From the NCBI RefSeq assembly GCF_018966525.1, contig NZ_CP076607.1, positions 5,084,001-5,148,000 of the forward strand: DNA of 64,000 nt, given 5' to 3'. Position numbers and translations under genes: made by a program. The notes under the pieces are model-generated. The model ran no database searches, was not told where the DNA came from, and saw only the letters and a program-made list of their open reading frames with translations. Positions 18,249-31,739 of the stretch are shown here, one piece after another; within the stretch, counting starts at the first letter, position 1, and each line of letters begins with the position of its first letter. The stretch comes from Paenibacillus sophorae (GTDB lineage: Bacteria > Bacillota > Bacilli > Paenibacillales > Paenibacillaceae).

Positions 18249-18281
18249 CGAACATATGTATTCCTTCTACCCATTATAGCA
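18249..18281 (-). promoter_or_regulatory. ruvC promoter with LexA (SOS) box
   Basis: On the minus strand an extended -10 TGC-TATAAT (18281-18273) is followed ten bases later by a LexA-like box. On the plus strand 18249-18262 reads CGAACATATGTATT and fits CGAACRNRYGTTYC at 12 of 14 positions. A repressor there would cover the transcription start. SOS control of ruvAB is known in B. subtilis. No good -35 is visible. Confidence 0.6.
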
Positions 18282-18403
18282 AAAATAGGCTGCGCAGGGG
18301 GCATAAAATTTGCCATACCCGATATATAAATTGCCCGAATAGATAGGCCCGCCCTTCAAGGCATGTCCTGCCAGTATAAGCGTACAGGCGTACAGATAAA
18401 CAG

Positions 18404-18434
18404 CAAAAAGACCGCGGGCTTTCACCAGCGGTCC
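18404..18434 (-). terminator. Terminator of bofC
   Basis: On the minus strand GACCGC and GCGGTC form a stem around a 12-base loop, followed by TTTTTG, 43 bp after the bofC stop. The 18192-18476 gap otherwise holds only the ruv promoter. Confidence 0.8.
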
Positions 18435-18476
18435 TAATATCCTTTTTCCATTATCATATGATTTACATCAATTACC

Positions 18477-19226
18477 CTACATCGCCTCGGCATTGTCCCT
18501 CGCATAATCGCTGAAGGTTGACAGAACACTGTTGTATTCATCGATATCCTGCACACGGATTCCGCCTTGAAGTTGCCTCCACACCTTCTCAGGCAAAGCA
18601 GATTTCATAGTGCCTATGTCGATTTGAAAAAAAGTTTTGAGCGCCTCCTCCCGTTTAGGAGGTCCTTTGAACAGGGTAAGATTTCCTTCGTTATCTATGC
18701 CAATATACGCATCCTTCTTACAGGAAGGCGATAGATCGTTCACATTCCGTTCCAGCCAGACGTCTCCTTCTGGCCCAATCTTCCCCTGCCAATCCGAATG
18801 TTCCGCAATGAGGAACTGCAATTCCTTAGGGCTCATCACTTGAGGCACATTACGGATCTCCTCGCCGCATACATAGGTTGTCTTGTAATGTACCTTCCGG
18901 CTAAGACCGCTGTCGGCAATAACCCTGATAAGCGAATCCGTATAGCCTTGATTTGAAACCTGCTCTTTCCGACCTTCCTGCTCGAACACAGCGGAAACCT
19001 GCCCAGGCAGTAGGGTGTCACCGCCAGAGGCGCGGTCATTGAGCTCGGCAAAGGTTTGTTCCGCTGCCGACATTGATCCTGTCAACAGTCTCGATATATC
19101 CTCAGACATACGCAGGCCGGACCAGGCACAGATCGTAAGAACCACGCAGGCCGTTCCGACCCACAGCGCTTTTTTCCAGCGTCTCCACCGGCGCCACAGC
19201 TGCTTTTTCAGACGAAAAGCACTCAT
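18477..19226 (-). CDS. bofC: Forespore intercompartmental signalling regulator BofC
   Basis: BofC acts between forespore and mother cell to restrain the SpoIVB protease that triggers pro-sigma-K processing by SpoIVFB, which is encoded at 37 kb in this window. The 249-residue protein has a short Arg/Lys-rich cytoplasmic tail, one membrane segment or signal (about 19-38) and an extracytoplasmic BofC C-terminal domain with the diagnostic YVCGEE. The ATG has only a modest ribosome binding site. It is monocistronic, between ruvC and the tRNA block, as in B. subtilis, where it lies near ruvAB. Confidence 0.9.
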   Translation of the reverse strand: MSAFRLKKQLWRRWRRWKKALWVGTACVVLTICAWSGLRMSEDISRLLTGSMSAAEQTFAELNDRASGGDTLLPGQVSAVFEQEGRKEQVSNQGYTDSLIRVIADSGLSRKVHYKTTYVCGEEIRNVPQVMSPKELQFLIAEHSDWQGKIGPEGDVWLERNVNDLSPSCKKDAYIGIDNEGNLTLFKGPPKREEALKTFFQIDIGTMKSALPEKVWRQLQGGIRVQDIDEYNSVLSTFSDYARDNAEAM

Positions 19227-19411
19227 GTTAATCCCTTCATTCTGCTTTTTTCCTTAATTTGTCCTCAGACGCCGGAATTTATGCAGCGGTGGTTCCTTCG
19301 TTATGATATTCCAGTTACGCTGTGATCTTCGATCGGTTCATAAAAATTACTGATACAGAAGGGGGATAAGAGCAGTTAAAAGGCGAGGCGAGCTTTTACA
19401 TGCAATGTAAC

Positions 19412-19450
19412 AAAAAAGTGGCTCAAGCTGTAAGTCAGCTTAACCCACTT
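19412..19450 (-). terminator. Terminator of the rrn-tRNA operon
   Basis: On the minus strand AGTGG-GTTAAGC and GCTTGAG-CCACT form a long stem followed by TTTTTTG, about 35 bp after tRNA-Arg. It closes the whole rRNA-tRNA transcript. Confidence 0.9.
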
Positions 19451-19484
19451 TACAATATATTGATTCAGTTGGTAAAAGTCATAA

Positions 19485-19561
19485 TGGCGCGCCCTGAGAG
19501 ATTCGAACTCCCGACCTTTTGATTCGTAGTCAAACGCTCTATCCAGCTGAGCTAAGGGCGC
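19485..19561 (-). tRNA. tRNA-Arg (ACG)
   Basis: Cloverleaf with acceptor GCGCCCT/AGGGCGC, anticodon loop CTACGAA, T-loop GTTCGAATC and encoded CCA. Anticodon ACG is normally edited to ICG by TadA. Last of five tRNAs after the rRNA genes. Confidence 0.97.
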
Positions 19562-19567
19562 AAAATA

Positions 19568-19642
19568 TGGAGCGGACGACGGGAATCGAACCCGCGACCC
19601 TCGCCTTGGCAAGGCGATGCTCTACCGCTGAGCCACGTCCGC
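19568..19642 (-). tRNA. tRNA-Gly (GCC)
   Basis: Acceptor GCGGACG/CGTCCGC, anticodon GCC in the loop TTGCCAA, T-loop GTTCGATTC, CCA encoded. It lies 6 bp from tRNA-Arg. Confidence 0.97.
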
Positions 19643-19672
19643 ATATATTAAATTTAGATGAGCACATTTAAA

Positions 19673-19749
19673 TGGCGGAACCGACGGGATTCGAACCCGC
19701 GATCTCCTGCGTGACAGGCAGGCATGTTAGGCCTCTACACCACGGTTCC
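19673..19749 (-). tRNA. tRNA-Asp (GTC)
   Basis: Acceptor GGAACCG/CGGTTCC, anticodon stem CCTGC/GCAGG with loop CTGTCAC, T-loop GTTCGAATC, CCA encoded. GTC is a queuosine-type GUN anticodon, a substrate of Tgt and QueA encoded at 12-14 kb. Confidence 0.97.
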
Positions 19750-19770
19750 AAGAGGCTCTTCTTAAAGAAG

Positions 19771-19850
<80 letters not shown>

Positions 19851-19875
19851 TCAATTAAATAATAATTCAAATTAA

Positions 19876-19950
19876 TGGTGACCCGTAGGGGATTCGAACC
19901 CCTGTTACCTCCGTGAAAGGGAGGTGTCTTAACCCCTTGACCAACGGGCC
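19876..19950 (-). tRNA. tRNA-Glu (TTC)
   Basis: Acceptor GGCCCGT/ACGGGTC (G-T at the second pair), anticodon TTC in loop CTTTCAC, T-loop GTTCGAATC, CCA encoded. First tRNA after the 5S gene. Confidence 0.96.
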
Positions 19951-20100
19951 ATAACAATAACTACTCAATCGTGACAACGAATATTATTATATCAAATTAA
20001 ATCATATAAAGCAATAGTGATTTATTGTTGCCAATGCCTAGACTTATGATACTACGATAGAACAAAAAACCACTACTGAAACCTCAGCAGTGGTTCATGT

Positions 20101-20217
20101 GCTTGGCAGCTTCCTACTCTCCCAGGACCCTTCGGTCCAAGTACCATCGGCGCTGGAGGGCTTAACGGTCGTGTTCGGGATGGGTACGCGTGGAACCCCT
20201 CCGCCATCGCCACCAAA
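20101..20217 (-). rRNA. rrf: 5S ribosomal RNA
   Basis: The 117-nt sequence begins TTTGGTGGCGATGGCG and ends GCTGCCAAGC, with the conserved CCGAACACG loop and GGGAGAGTAGG. The ends were set by comparison with the remembered B. subtilis 5S. It lies about 130 bp after 23S. Confidence 0.96.
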
Positions 20218-20344
20218 CGGGCATTTGTGAAACAAATGCTGCCGCGAGACATTCGGTCCTTCACCTTCCGGTGCGGATGAATGTTGCAGCGTTCTTCAGG
20301 CTTGATCACCTGAAAACTGGATCGAAACGAAAGATTGCGTTATT
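20218..20344 (-). other. 23S-5S spacer with the distal arm of the 23S processing stem
   Basis: Transcribed spacer with no gene. Positions 20301-20329 are complementary to 23457-23486 upstream of 23S; the pair forms the long stem that RNase III-type enzymes cut to release pre-23S. Confidence 0.7.
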
Positions 20345-25167
<4,823 letters not shown>

Positions 25168-25728
25168 GGTTTTTTCGTGCGGTTACTTCCTCGAATCACT
25201 CCAAGAAAATAACCATCCGAAAAGTCTATCGATAGAGCGATTAGCTCATGTTGAAACATCTGACGAGAATTTGCATTCTCATGATGGCCTTTCCAAAGCG
25301 TGAACCACGCTGTGAAATCCATCTCTTTTTGGAACTCGCTAGAAGCGAATTCCCACTCACTCGTTGTTCAGTTTTCAAAGATCAACTCTTCATTGCTTTA
25401 AATCTTCAGTGCGGATGACTGTTTGTCAACCGGATCTTTAATATATCATTTTTATCGATCGATTGCAAGACTTTTTTTAATAGCTTTAGCACCTCTAAAA
25501 TACGGCCCTTCGCAGCTATTGGCAAAATGTCATCAGCAACTAGATTTATAATATAACATGTCTGCGATATATGTAACAACCTATAATATTTCCCAATTTT
25601 CTATATGATACTATTTCCTTATTCAACTAACCCTAAAGTCCCGGAAATGAGACAAGTGAACAATAAAAGTGCAGACCGTACCCGAAGATACGAATCTGCA
25701 CGTGCAAAGTCTATGACCGCTTTAAATA
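25168..25728 (-). promoter_or_regulatory. rrn leader and upstream region
   Basis: A 560-bp gap without coding genes. 25356-25375 is complementary (one mismatch) to 23514-23533, forming the pre-16S processing stem. A second possible start site lies at TTGACA (about 25424-25429) with only a weak -10. AT-rich sequence upstream of the main promoter (25469-25620) may act as an UP element. Nothing else is recognisable up to the safA stop. Confidence 0.6.
25440..25468 (-). promoter_or_regulatory. Main rrn promoter
   Basis: On the minus strand TTGCAA (25468-25463), a 17-bp spacer and an extended -10 TGA-TATATT (25445-25440), followed by the rRNA leader. T-rich tracts lie directly upstream. Confidence 0.75.
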
Positions 25729-27342
25729 TCAATCGGAAATCCAAGGGTTACGACGTTTTTTCACCGTCTCTTTGACTTTACCCGAACGCTGCTGCTTCGT
25801 TGTGCCGCCCGGTTTGATGTCTTTGCCACGCCGGCTTGATGTTTTGGCCTTGGCCGTAGAAGTCGTAGAAGCCGGTTTAGCTTCCCCTTGATCGGCGGCA
25901 TTCTGTTCTGCGGTCAGGTTGACGGCAGTAGCATCCTGCTCGGACAAAGCTCCTGAGGCGGAATTAACCTCTGTGTCTACAGGAAGTCGATTCGAATAAA
26001 CCCAATCCTCCGTTCCCGGAAATTTCGGAACCGGCGGGATTCCTTGGTTAACTGGAGAGCCATATGATGCGGGTGCGGGCGGGTACGAAGGTGCCATATA
26101 GGGTTGAGGAATGCCCATGCCATAAGGGAAAGATTGGGCTTCACTCGTGTAGACAGGCATATTGCCATACATCGGCGCTTCATTACCAAATTGGTACGGC
26201 TGGATTCCAGGAGATTCCCCGCATCCGCAGGAAGGCCAAGGAAGCGTCGTTGGCTGAGCCCCGTAGTACGCCGGATTCTCAGAATAAGGTTTGAAGTCGT
26301 TAGCAGGCATCTCTGTGGTGTAGCCGGGCATAACACCCGGATAGTATGGTGCCGAGACATTGGCGACAGGATAACCTGTATCCGGATAGCAATATGGCGC
26401 AGGCATTTCGGGCATATACGCAAACTGTTGAACCTCACAAGGCGCATAAGAAATCGGCTGAACGGCCTCATACTGCGGGTAAGTTGGCGGGCAGTCGTAA
26501 TAGTTGGGATTTTCCGTTATTCCCGGATAACCGTATGACTTGTCGCAGGGAGTTACAGGCTCGCATGCGAAATAATTCTTGGGGGGCTCGGGAATAGGAT
26601 ATTCCTTAAGAGGCTCAGGCATCGGCGGCAAAGGGGCCGCTTCTTGAGCGGGAACCGAAATCTGTACGTACAGGTTCTGCGTCTCGGTATGAATCGTCTC
26701 TTTAATTGGAGTAATAGGCGCAGGAATGGCAACAGGTTTTTGAATAGCTAAAGGAGCAGATGTGGGTGCAGGTGCAGGTGCAGGTACAGGTGCAGGTACA
26801 ACAGGAGCTGTTTCTGCCTTTTTTTCGATGGGACCCGTATAGGCCTTTCCGCCAGGGGCGGTTTTCTCTGATACAGCCATCGGCGCATATTCCGGTTGGG
26901 CTAGATTCGGATTTACCGGGTTTGCCGGGTTTGCTGGATTTGCTGGATTTACTGGATCTACTGGATCTACTGGATCTACTGGATCTACTGGATGTACCGG
27001 GGAAGCCGTCGCTTTCTTGGGAACATTGACGATATCTCCTATTTTAAGCACATCGGGATTTTTTAACTGGGGATTGGCCTGGATGATATCCTTGAGCTGA
27101 ATCCCCCATGCCTTTGACAGTTTCCACAGGGTATCTCCCTGCATGACCGTATGTTTGTGGAACAGCTCGCCGCCGTCTGGCACGGGAACGGGAACTGAAG
27201 GGATTTTAACCTTGTCTCCGACAGCCAGGACATCGGGGTTTGCAATTTGCGGATTGGCTTCAATCACTTTATCCAGCGGCACCCCATACTTTTTCGACAA
27301 TTCATAGAGTGTATCGCCTTGCTTGACAATGTGTATTTTCAC
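25729..27342 (-). CDS. safA: SafA-like LysM spore-coat morphogenetic protein
   Basis: The 537-residue protein has two N-terminal LysM domains (about 2-49 and 63-109, each with xVxxGDTLxxLSKxxG) and then a long low-complexity part. That part holds DPV and NPA triplet repeats (about 115-145), a PAPAPA stretch, a Pro/Tyr/Cys-rich region with many YP and CGC motifs, and a basic Lys/Arg-rich tail. This is the layout of SafA, which anchors the inner spore coat to the cortex in B. subtilis, where safA also lies near ruvAB. LysM binds peptidoglycan. The start is GTG 27342 after GGAGG. The gene symbol is by architecture and synteny; sequence identity beyond LysM is low. Confidence 0.72.
   Translation of the reverse strand: MKIHIVKQGDTLYELSKKYGVPLDKVIEANPQIANPDVLAVGDKVKIPSVPVPVPDGGELFHKHTVMQGDTLWKLSKAWGIQLKDIIQANPQLKNPDVLKIGDIVNVPKKATASPVHPVDPVDPVDPVDPVNPANPANPANPVNPNLAQPEYAPMAVSEKTAPGGKAYTGPIEKKAETAPVVPAPVPAPAPAPTSAPLAIQKPVAIPAPITPIKETIHTETQNLYVQISVPAQEAAPLPPMPEPLKEYPIPEPPKNYFACEPVTPCDKSYGYPGITENPNYYDCPPTYPQYEAVQPISYAPCEVQQFAYMPEMPAPYCYPDTGYPVANVSAPYYPGVMPGYTTEMPANDFKPYSENPAYYGAQPTTLPWPSCGCGESPGIQPYQFGNEAPMYGNMPVYTSEAQSFPYGMGIPQPYMAPSYPPAPASYGSPVNQGIPPVPKFPGTEDWVYSNRLPVDTEVNSASGALSEQDATAVNLTAEQNAADQGEAKPASTTSTAKAKTSSRRGKDIKPGGTTKQQRSGKVKETVKKRRNPWISD
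26761..26806. repeat. Hexameric GGTGCA tandem repeat in the safA-like gene
   Basis: About seven units of GGTGCA/GGTACA, read on the minus strand as Pro-Ala or Pro-Val pairs. Such a tract is prone to copy-number change. Confidence 0.8.
26908..27000. repeat. Nine-base tandem repeat in the safA-like gene
   Basis: About ten 9-bp units: the right half is identical GGATCTACT copies (encoding Asp-Pro-Val) and the left half diverged copies (Asn-Pro-Ala). All changes keep the frame, and the identical copies suggest recent expansion. Confidence 0.85.
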
Positions 27343-27461
27343 GCAGATTTAACCTCCTAACGTTTTGTGGAGCAATGCTTTTTGTCGCAGTGATTTGCGG
27401 TAGAGCCGCCTCCTTCGTTACTACATCTTATGCAGCCCATGGGCGATTGACATCCCAGAAG

Positions 27462-27512
27462 CAAAAAAAATCCTTTCATGCGGCATGATTGCATGCGCAT
27501 CAAAGGATTGAT
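27462..27512 (-). terminator. Terminator of the pheB-hom-thrB-pheA-ilvE operon
   Basis: On the minus strand AATCCTTT-ATGCG and CGCAT-AAAGGATT pair with one bulge, followed by eight T residues, just after ilvE. Confidence 0.88.
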
Positions 27513-27529
27513 CGTTGCTATTCAAAAAC

Positions 27530-28414
27530 TTAGGACTGCCACACCTTATAGCCATCTTTGTCCACAATGCTCCGGAATTCCTCAAGCAGCTTCAGCGTGA
27601 TCGGACCAGCATGGCCTTCGCCAATAATCCGTCCGTCGATCTCGCGGGCCGCGATAACCTCTGCCGCTGTACCGGTGAAGAAGACCTCATCCGCAATATA
27701 AATATCATGCATCGTGAAAGGCTCTTCTTTAAGCTTGATGCCGAGCTTCTCGCACAACTCGATAATGGCAAGACGCGTGATGCCTTCGAGAGCGCCAAGG
27801 TAGCACGGTGGGGTGTAGACAACGCCTTTTTTGATGATAAAAATATTATCTCCGGAGCCTTCCGTCACATATCCCTGCGCGTTCAGCATGATCGCCTCGT
27901 CGGCTTCCGCAAGATTGGACTGGATTTTGACCAGAATGTTGTTCAGATAGTTAAGCGATTTGATCTTCGGATTCAGCGCATCCGGAATGTTACGGCGCTG
28001 GGACACGGAAACGGCGCGAAGGCCGTTCAGATAAGCCTCTTCGGGATAGATGGCCAGCTGCTCTACAATAATAATGACACTGGCTTGGGGGCACCGGCGG
28101 GGATCAAGTCCGAGGTTGCCGGGGCCTCGGGAAACGATAAGGCGGATATAACCGTTGCGCATCTCATTACGGCGGATCGTCTCTGCCATCGCTTCCAGCA
28201 TCTCGTCATAAGTCAGCGGGATATCAAGCATGATGGATTTAGCCGAATCATACAGTCTGTCCAAATGCTCTTTGCATTTAAAAATGTTGCCGTTATAAAT
28301 CCGGATCCCTTCAAAAATCCCGTCGCCATACAGAAAGCCGTGGTCAAAAACGGATACCATGGCATTTTCCTTCGTTACGTATTGTCCATCTAGATAAATC
28401 AACTGCTCAGACAT
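27530..28414 (-). CDS. ilvE: Branched-chain amino-acid aminotransferase
   Basis: The 294-residue PLP enzyme of fold-type IV makes the last transamination in Val, Leu and Ile synthesis. Motifs are VFDHGFLYGDGIFEGIR near the N-terminus, the PLP-lysine region NPKIKSLNYLNN and VTEGSGDNIFI. ATG 28414 is preceded by GGAGGTG at ten bases; the longer open frame upstream overlaps pheA and is not coding. It ends an operon with aromatic and threonine pathway genes, and lies 4 bp after pheA. Confidence 0.93.
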   Translation of the reverse strand: MSEQLIYLDGQYVTKENAMVSVFDHGFLYGDGIFEGIRIYNGNIFKCKEHLDRLYDSAKSIMLDIPLTYDEMLEAMAETIRRNEMRNGYIRLIVSRGPGNLGLDPRRCPQASVIIIVEQLAIYPEEAYLNGLRAVSVSQRRNIPDALNPKIKSLNYLNNILVKIQSNLAEADEAIMLNAQGYVTEGSGDNIFIIKKGVVYTPPCYLGALEGITRLAIIELCEKLGIKLKEEPFTMHDIYIADEVFFTGTAAEVIAAREIDGRIIGEGHAGPITLKLLEEFRSIVDKDGYKVWQS

Positions 28415-28418
28415 GAAC

Positions 28419-29306
28419 TTACTGCACCTCCGCTTTCTCTTCCTCATAGGTGTATGTGGGATACGAGCCCAGAATTCGGACCTGGCAGCCCAAAGCTTTG
28501 ATTTCCTCAATAGCGGCAGGCAGGAGGACCGATTCCAACGGTTCGAGCACATCGATATAAAAATAGTAGGTACCCAGCTTCTTCTTCGTAGGCCGTGATT
28601 CAATCCGCGACAAGTTCAGCTTGCGCCAAGCAAAGGCCGAAAGAACCTGGTGGAGCGCGCCCGGAAAATCCTCCGGCAGGGTGACCAGCACGCTGGTCTT
28701 GCTGCCGGTGCTTACGCGGGGGATATCAAGCTTCCCAGGTCCCGCCAGCACAAAACGCGTAAAATTGTTGTGATGATCGGTAATTTTACTCGCGACAATC
28801 TCTAGTCCAAAGGTCTTCGCACCAAGCTCAATGCCGATTGCCGCCCAGCCTTTGCCGGGATTGTTCTTGACGATTTCTACAGCTTCCGAGGTGCTTCCCA
28901 CGGTTTCAAGCTCGGCAGACGGGGCATGACTGCGGATAAAATGGCCGCACTGGGCCATTGCAACCGGATGGGAGAGGATTTTTACGATGCCCGAGTAATC
29001 GACACCGCCTTTTCCGTCCGCAAACTCACCGGGGTTAGCGATCAGGTTCTGCACGGAAGGATAAATCCATTCGGCCTGCATCGGCAGATCCACTTCATGA
29101 ATAAGCCAGTCCATGTGCAGGCTGACCGAGCCTTCAATCGTATTCTCGACGGGAATGACGCTGTAATCGGTCTCTCCTTTGGCCGTGGCCAGAAACACGT
29201 CGGAAATAAGCTTATAGAACACCGGCCGGCAGGGCTCCCCTTTCATCAGATACAGCAAAGCTTCATGAGAGGTCGTTCCCTGCGGCAGCACCGCTATTGA
29301 TTTCAT
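28419..29306 (-). CDS. pheA: Prephenate dehydratase
   Basis: This enzyme turns prephenate into phenylpyruvate in phenylalanine synthesis. The 295-residue, monofunctional protein (no chorismate mutase domain) has the catalytic DHHNNFTRF motif and a C-terminal ACT domain with ESRPTKKKLG, which binds Phe for feedback control. ATG 29306 overlaps the thrB stop as ATGA and follows AAAAGGAG. Confidence 0.95.
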   Translation of the reverse strand: MKSIAVLPQGTTSHEALLYLMKGEPCRPVFYKLISDVFLATAKGETDYSVIPVENTIEGSVSLHMDWLIHEVDLPMQAEWIYPSVQNLIANPGEFADGKGGVDYSGIVKILSHPVAMAQCGHFIRSHAPSAELETVGSTSEAVEIVKNNPGKGWAAIGIELGAKTFGLEIVASKITDHHNNFTRFVLAGPGKLDIPRVSTGSKTSVLVTLPEDFPGALHQVLSAFAWRKLNLSRIESRPTKKKLGTYYFYIDVLEPLESVLLPAAIEEIKALGCQVRILGSYPTYTYEEEKAEVQ

Positions 29307-30283
29307 GACCGTACTTCTCCTTTTATCATATCCAAAAATGATTGATTTTGCATCCCATTTTCGTCTACAGACTCCGCAAGCGCCCCCGTTCGGCACGGCA
29401 GAAGCCAGCGGGTACGCGCTTCAATGCCTTGCTCGCGCATCGTTTCCATCAGAAAGGCTTCCAGTTCGCTCTTCCCGGGTTCCCGCCGATCCACAAACGC
29501 AATCAGTGTTGGACCGGCGCCGCTTAGGGCGATTCCAAGCGCTCCGTGCTGCGTCGCTTCCGCCAGCACGGTCTCCATGCCGGGAACCAGCGGAGCCCGG
29601 TACGGCTGGTGCAGGCGGTCCCGCATCGCTGCGCCGATCAGATCCAGACGCCCGCAGGCCAGCGCTCCGGTCAGCAGCGAAGAGCGGCTGACATTGTATA
29701 CGGCATCGGCGACGGTTACACTGGACGGGAGAGCCTCCCTAGCCTTGGACGTCGCCAGTTCAAATTCAGGAATAACGACAAGCACTTCCAGATCCTCCGG
29801 CGGCTCGATGCGGATTACATCCGCATGGCTGCCGTCCCAGGCGGCGGCGATGATTCCTCCAAACAGGGAAGCGCCAACGTTGTCGGGATGCTTCTCCAGC
29901 GCGGTTGCCATGTCGAAGAGCCTGTCATTGCTCAGAGGAGACCCGATCAGCGCATTGGCGGCAACCATGCCGCCGATAATGGCGGAAGCGCTGCTTCCAA
30001 GCCCGCGTGTCAGCGGAATTTCGGAATGCATCGAAATTTCCAGCTCGGGGACGGATATGCCGGCTTCGTCGAATACCATCTGAGCAACCTTGTAAATCAA
30101 GTTGCTCTTATCCCGGGCCACATCCTTCATCTCATCACCGTACAGGTGGAAGACGGTCTGCTCCGCTTCGCCCATTTCGATCCAGGCATACAGCGAGAGC
30201 GCCATGCCGAGCGTATCGAATCCCGGACCCAGATTAGCGGTGCTGGCGGGTATTTTCACCCTAACCTTCCTATTATTACTCAT
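29303..30283 (-). CDS. thrB: Homoserine kinase
   Basis: ThrB phosphorylates homoserine for threonine synthesis. The 326-residue GHMP kinase has ASTANLGPGFDTLG at the N-terminus and the phosphate loop PLTRGLGSSASAI. The start at ATG 30283 has a weak AAAGGGCGG site. A 16-codon frame just upstream ends in TAA overlapping this start, so coupled translation is possible. It follows hom after 134 bp; thrC, which lies between hom and thrB in B. subtilis, is not in the window. Confidence 0.95.
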   Translation of the reverse strand: MSNNRKVRVKIPASTANLGPGFDTLGMALSLYAWIEMGEAEQTVFHLYGDEMKDVARDKSNLIYKVAQMVFDEAGISVPELEISMHSEIPLTRGLGSSASAIIGGMVAANALIGSPLSNDRLFDMATALEKHPDNVGASLFGGIIAAAWDGSHADVIRIEPPEDLEVLVVIPEFELATSKAREALPSSVTVADAVYNVSRSSLLTGALACGRLDLIGAAMRDRLHQPYRAPLVPGMETVLAEATQHGALGIALSGAGPTLIAFVDRREPGKSELEAFLMETMREQGIEARTRWLLPCRTGALAESVDENGMQNQSFLDMIKGEVRS

Positions 30284-30417
30284 GAGCGCACCGCCCTTTG
30301 TCTGCGGCAAGACCTTTTTTCAACATAATGGAACATTGCTCTCTATTATCATGCAGTATGGAATATTTCACAACCCATGGTCTCCTTTAAAGATAATTGC
30401 CTTCCCTGCGGTTTACA

Positions 30418-31704
30418 TCAGCCTTCGACACGGTAATGGCTCTTGACGCGGCGGATGACCTCAAGTTCCTCGAAACGGCGGAGAACCTTGTTCATACTGG
30501 ACTTGCTGGCATCATGCGTAACGATAATGATCTCGGCATTCGGGTTATGCGGATTGGCCTGCTGTACAACAGAATCGAGGCTGACGTCGCATTCGGCAAA
30601 CACCTGGGTGATTTTGGCAAGCACCCCCGCTTTATCGTCCACATGGAGCAGCAGGAAGTTCTTAAAATAAATATCGTCGTCGCTCTTCAGCTTCTTATTC
30701 TTATAAGGAACGATCTGTTTCAGTCCGTTGACCCCCAGCTTTAAGTTCTTGATCACCGCCACCAGGTCGGCCACGACGGAGGTTGCCGTTGGCATTTCGC
30801 CCGCTCCCGCTCCGTAGAACATCGTTTCCCCGACTGCTTCGCCATAGACATAGACCGCATTGAACACTCCGTTAACGGAAGCGATCGGATGGCTCGAACG
30901 GATCATGGTAGGCTGAACGCTGATGTTGAACTCATCATTATGGCTCTCGGCAATGCCGAGCAGCTTCATTTCGTATCCAAGACGCTTCGCAAATAAAATA
31001 TCCTCTTTGCTGACGCCGGAAATTCCGCTTACGCTCACGTCCCGCAGTTCAACGTTGGTGCGGAAGCCCAGCGTGCCGAGAATCGCCATTTTGCGGGCTG
31101 CATCAAGTCCTTCCACATCAGAGGTCGGATCGGACTCGGCATAGCCGAGCTCCTGCGCTTCTTTCAGCACGTCGTCGTACGAAGCGCCTTCCTGGCTCAT
31201 CTTGGTCAGTATATAGTTGGTCGTTCCGTTGACAATACCCATGATTTTGACGATCCGGTCGGAAGAAAAGCCCTCGATCAATGTCCGGATAATCGGGATG
31301 CCTCCTGCTACGCTGGCTTCATAAAAAACATCGCACTGTTTTTCCTGCGCTTTTTCCAAGATTTCGCTGCCGTACAGAGCCATAAGATCCTTGTTGGCGG
31401 TAACGATATGCTTACCCCGCTCAAGCGCCTCCAAAATATACTCTCTGGTGGCGTCGACCCCGCCCATAACCTCAACAATAACGTCGATTTCCGGGTCGCG
31501 GATGACTTCCCAAGGATCGGTTGTCAGCTTCGCCGGATCGATTTCGATCGAACGGGGCTTATCACAGTTCTTAACAGCAATACGTTCAATATGTATCGGC
31601 GAACCGACCTGACTGCTCAAATCCTCCTGGTTCCCCTGCACGATGCGCACTACGCCCGTACCGACCGTTCCCAGCCCGAGCAATCCTACTTTCACCGGTT
31701 TCAT
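30418..31704 (-). CDS. hom: Homoserine dehydrogenase with ACT domain
   Basis: Hom reduces aspartate semialdehyde to homoserine, the branch point to Thr and Met. The 428-residue protein has the Rossmann GLGTVGTGV motif (about 10-18), the catalytic domain with GIVNGTTNYILTKM and a C-terminal ACT domain (about 350-425) that usually mediates threonine inhibition. It follows pheB after 35 bp. Confidence 0.96.
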   Translation of the reverse strand: MKPVKVGLLGLGTVGTGVVRIVQGNQEDLSSQVGSPIHIERIAVKNCDKPRSIEIDPAKLTTDPWEVIRDPEIDVIVEVMGGVDATREYILEALERGKHIVTANKDLMALYGSEILEKAQEKQCDVFYEASVAGGIPIIRTLIEGFSSDRIVKIMGIVNGTTNYILTKMSQEGASYDDVLKEAQELGYAESDPTSDVEGLDAARKMAILGTLGFRTNVELRDVSVSGISGVSKEDILFAKRLGYEMKLLGIAESHNDEFNISVQPTMIRSSHPIASVNGVFNAVYVYGEAVGETMFYGAGAGEMPTATSVVADLVAVIKNLKLGVNGLKQIVPYKNKKLKSDDDIYFKNFLLLHVDDKAGVLAKITQVFAECDVSLDSVVQQANPHNPNAEIIIVTHDASKSSMNKVLRRFEELEVIRRVKSHYRVEG

Positions 31705-31739
31705 CTGAATCTGAATCCCCCTTAACGTATATTCCCCTT

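Noticed and set aside
26908..27000. Repeat array considered as CRISPR
   Set aside because: Units are 9 bp with no spacers and they encode Asp-Pro-Val in frame.
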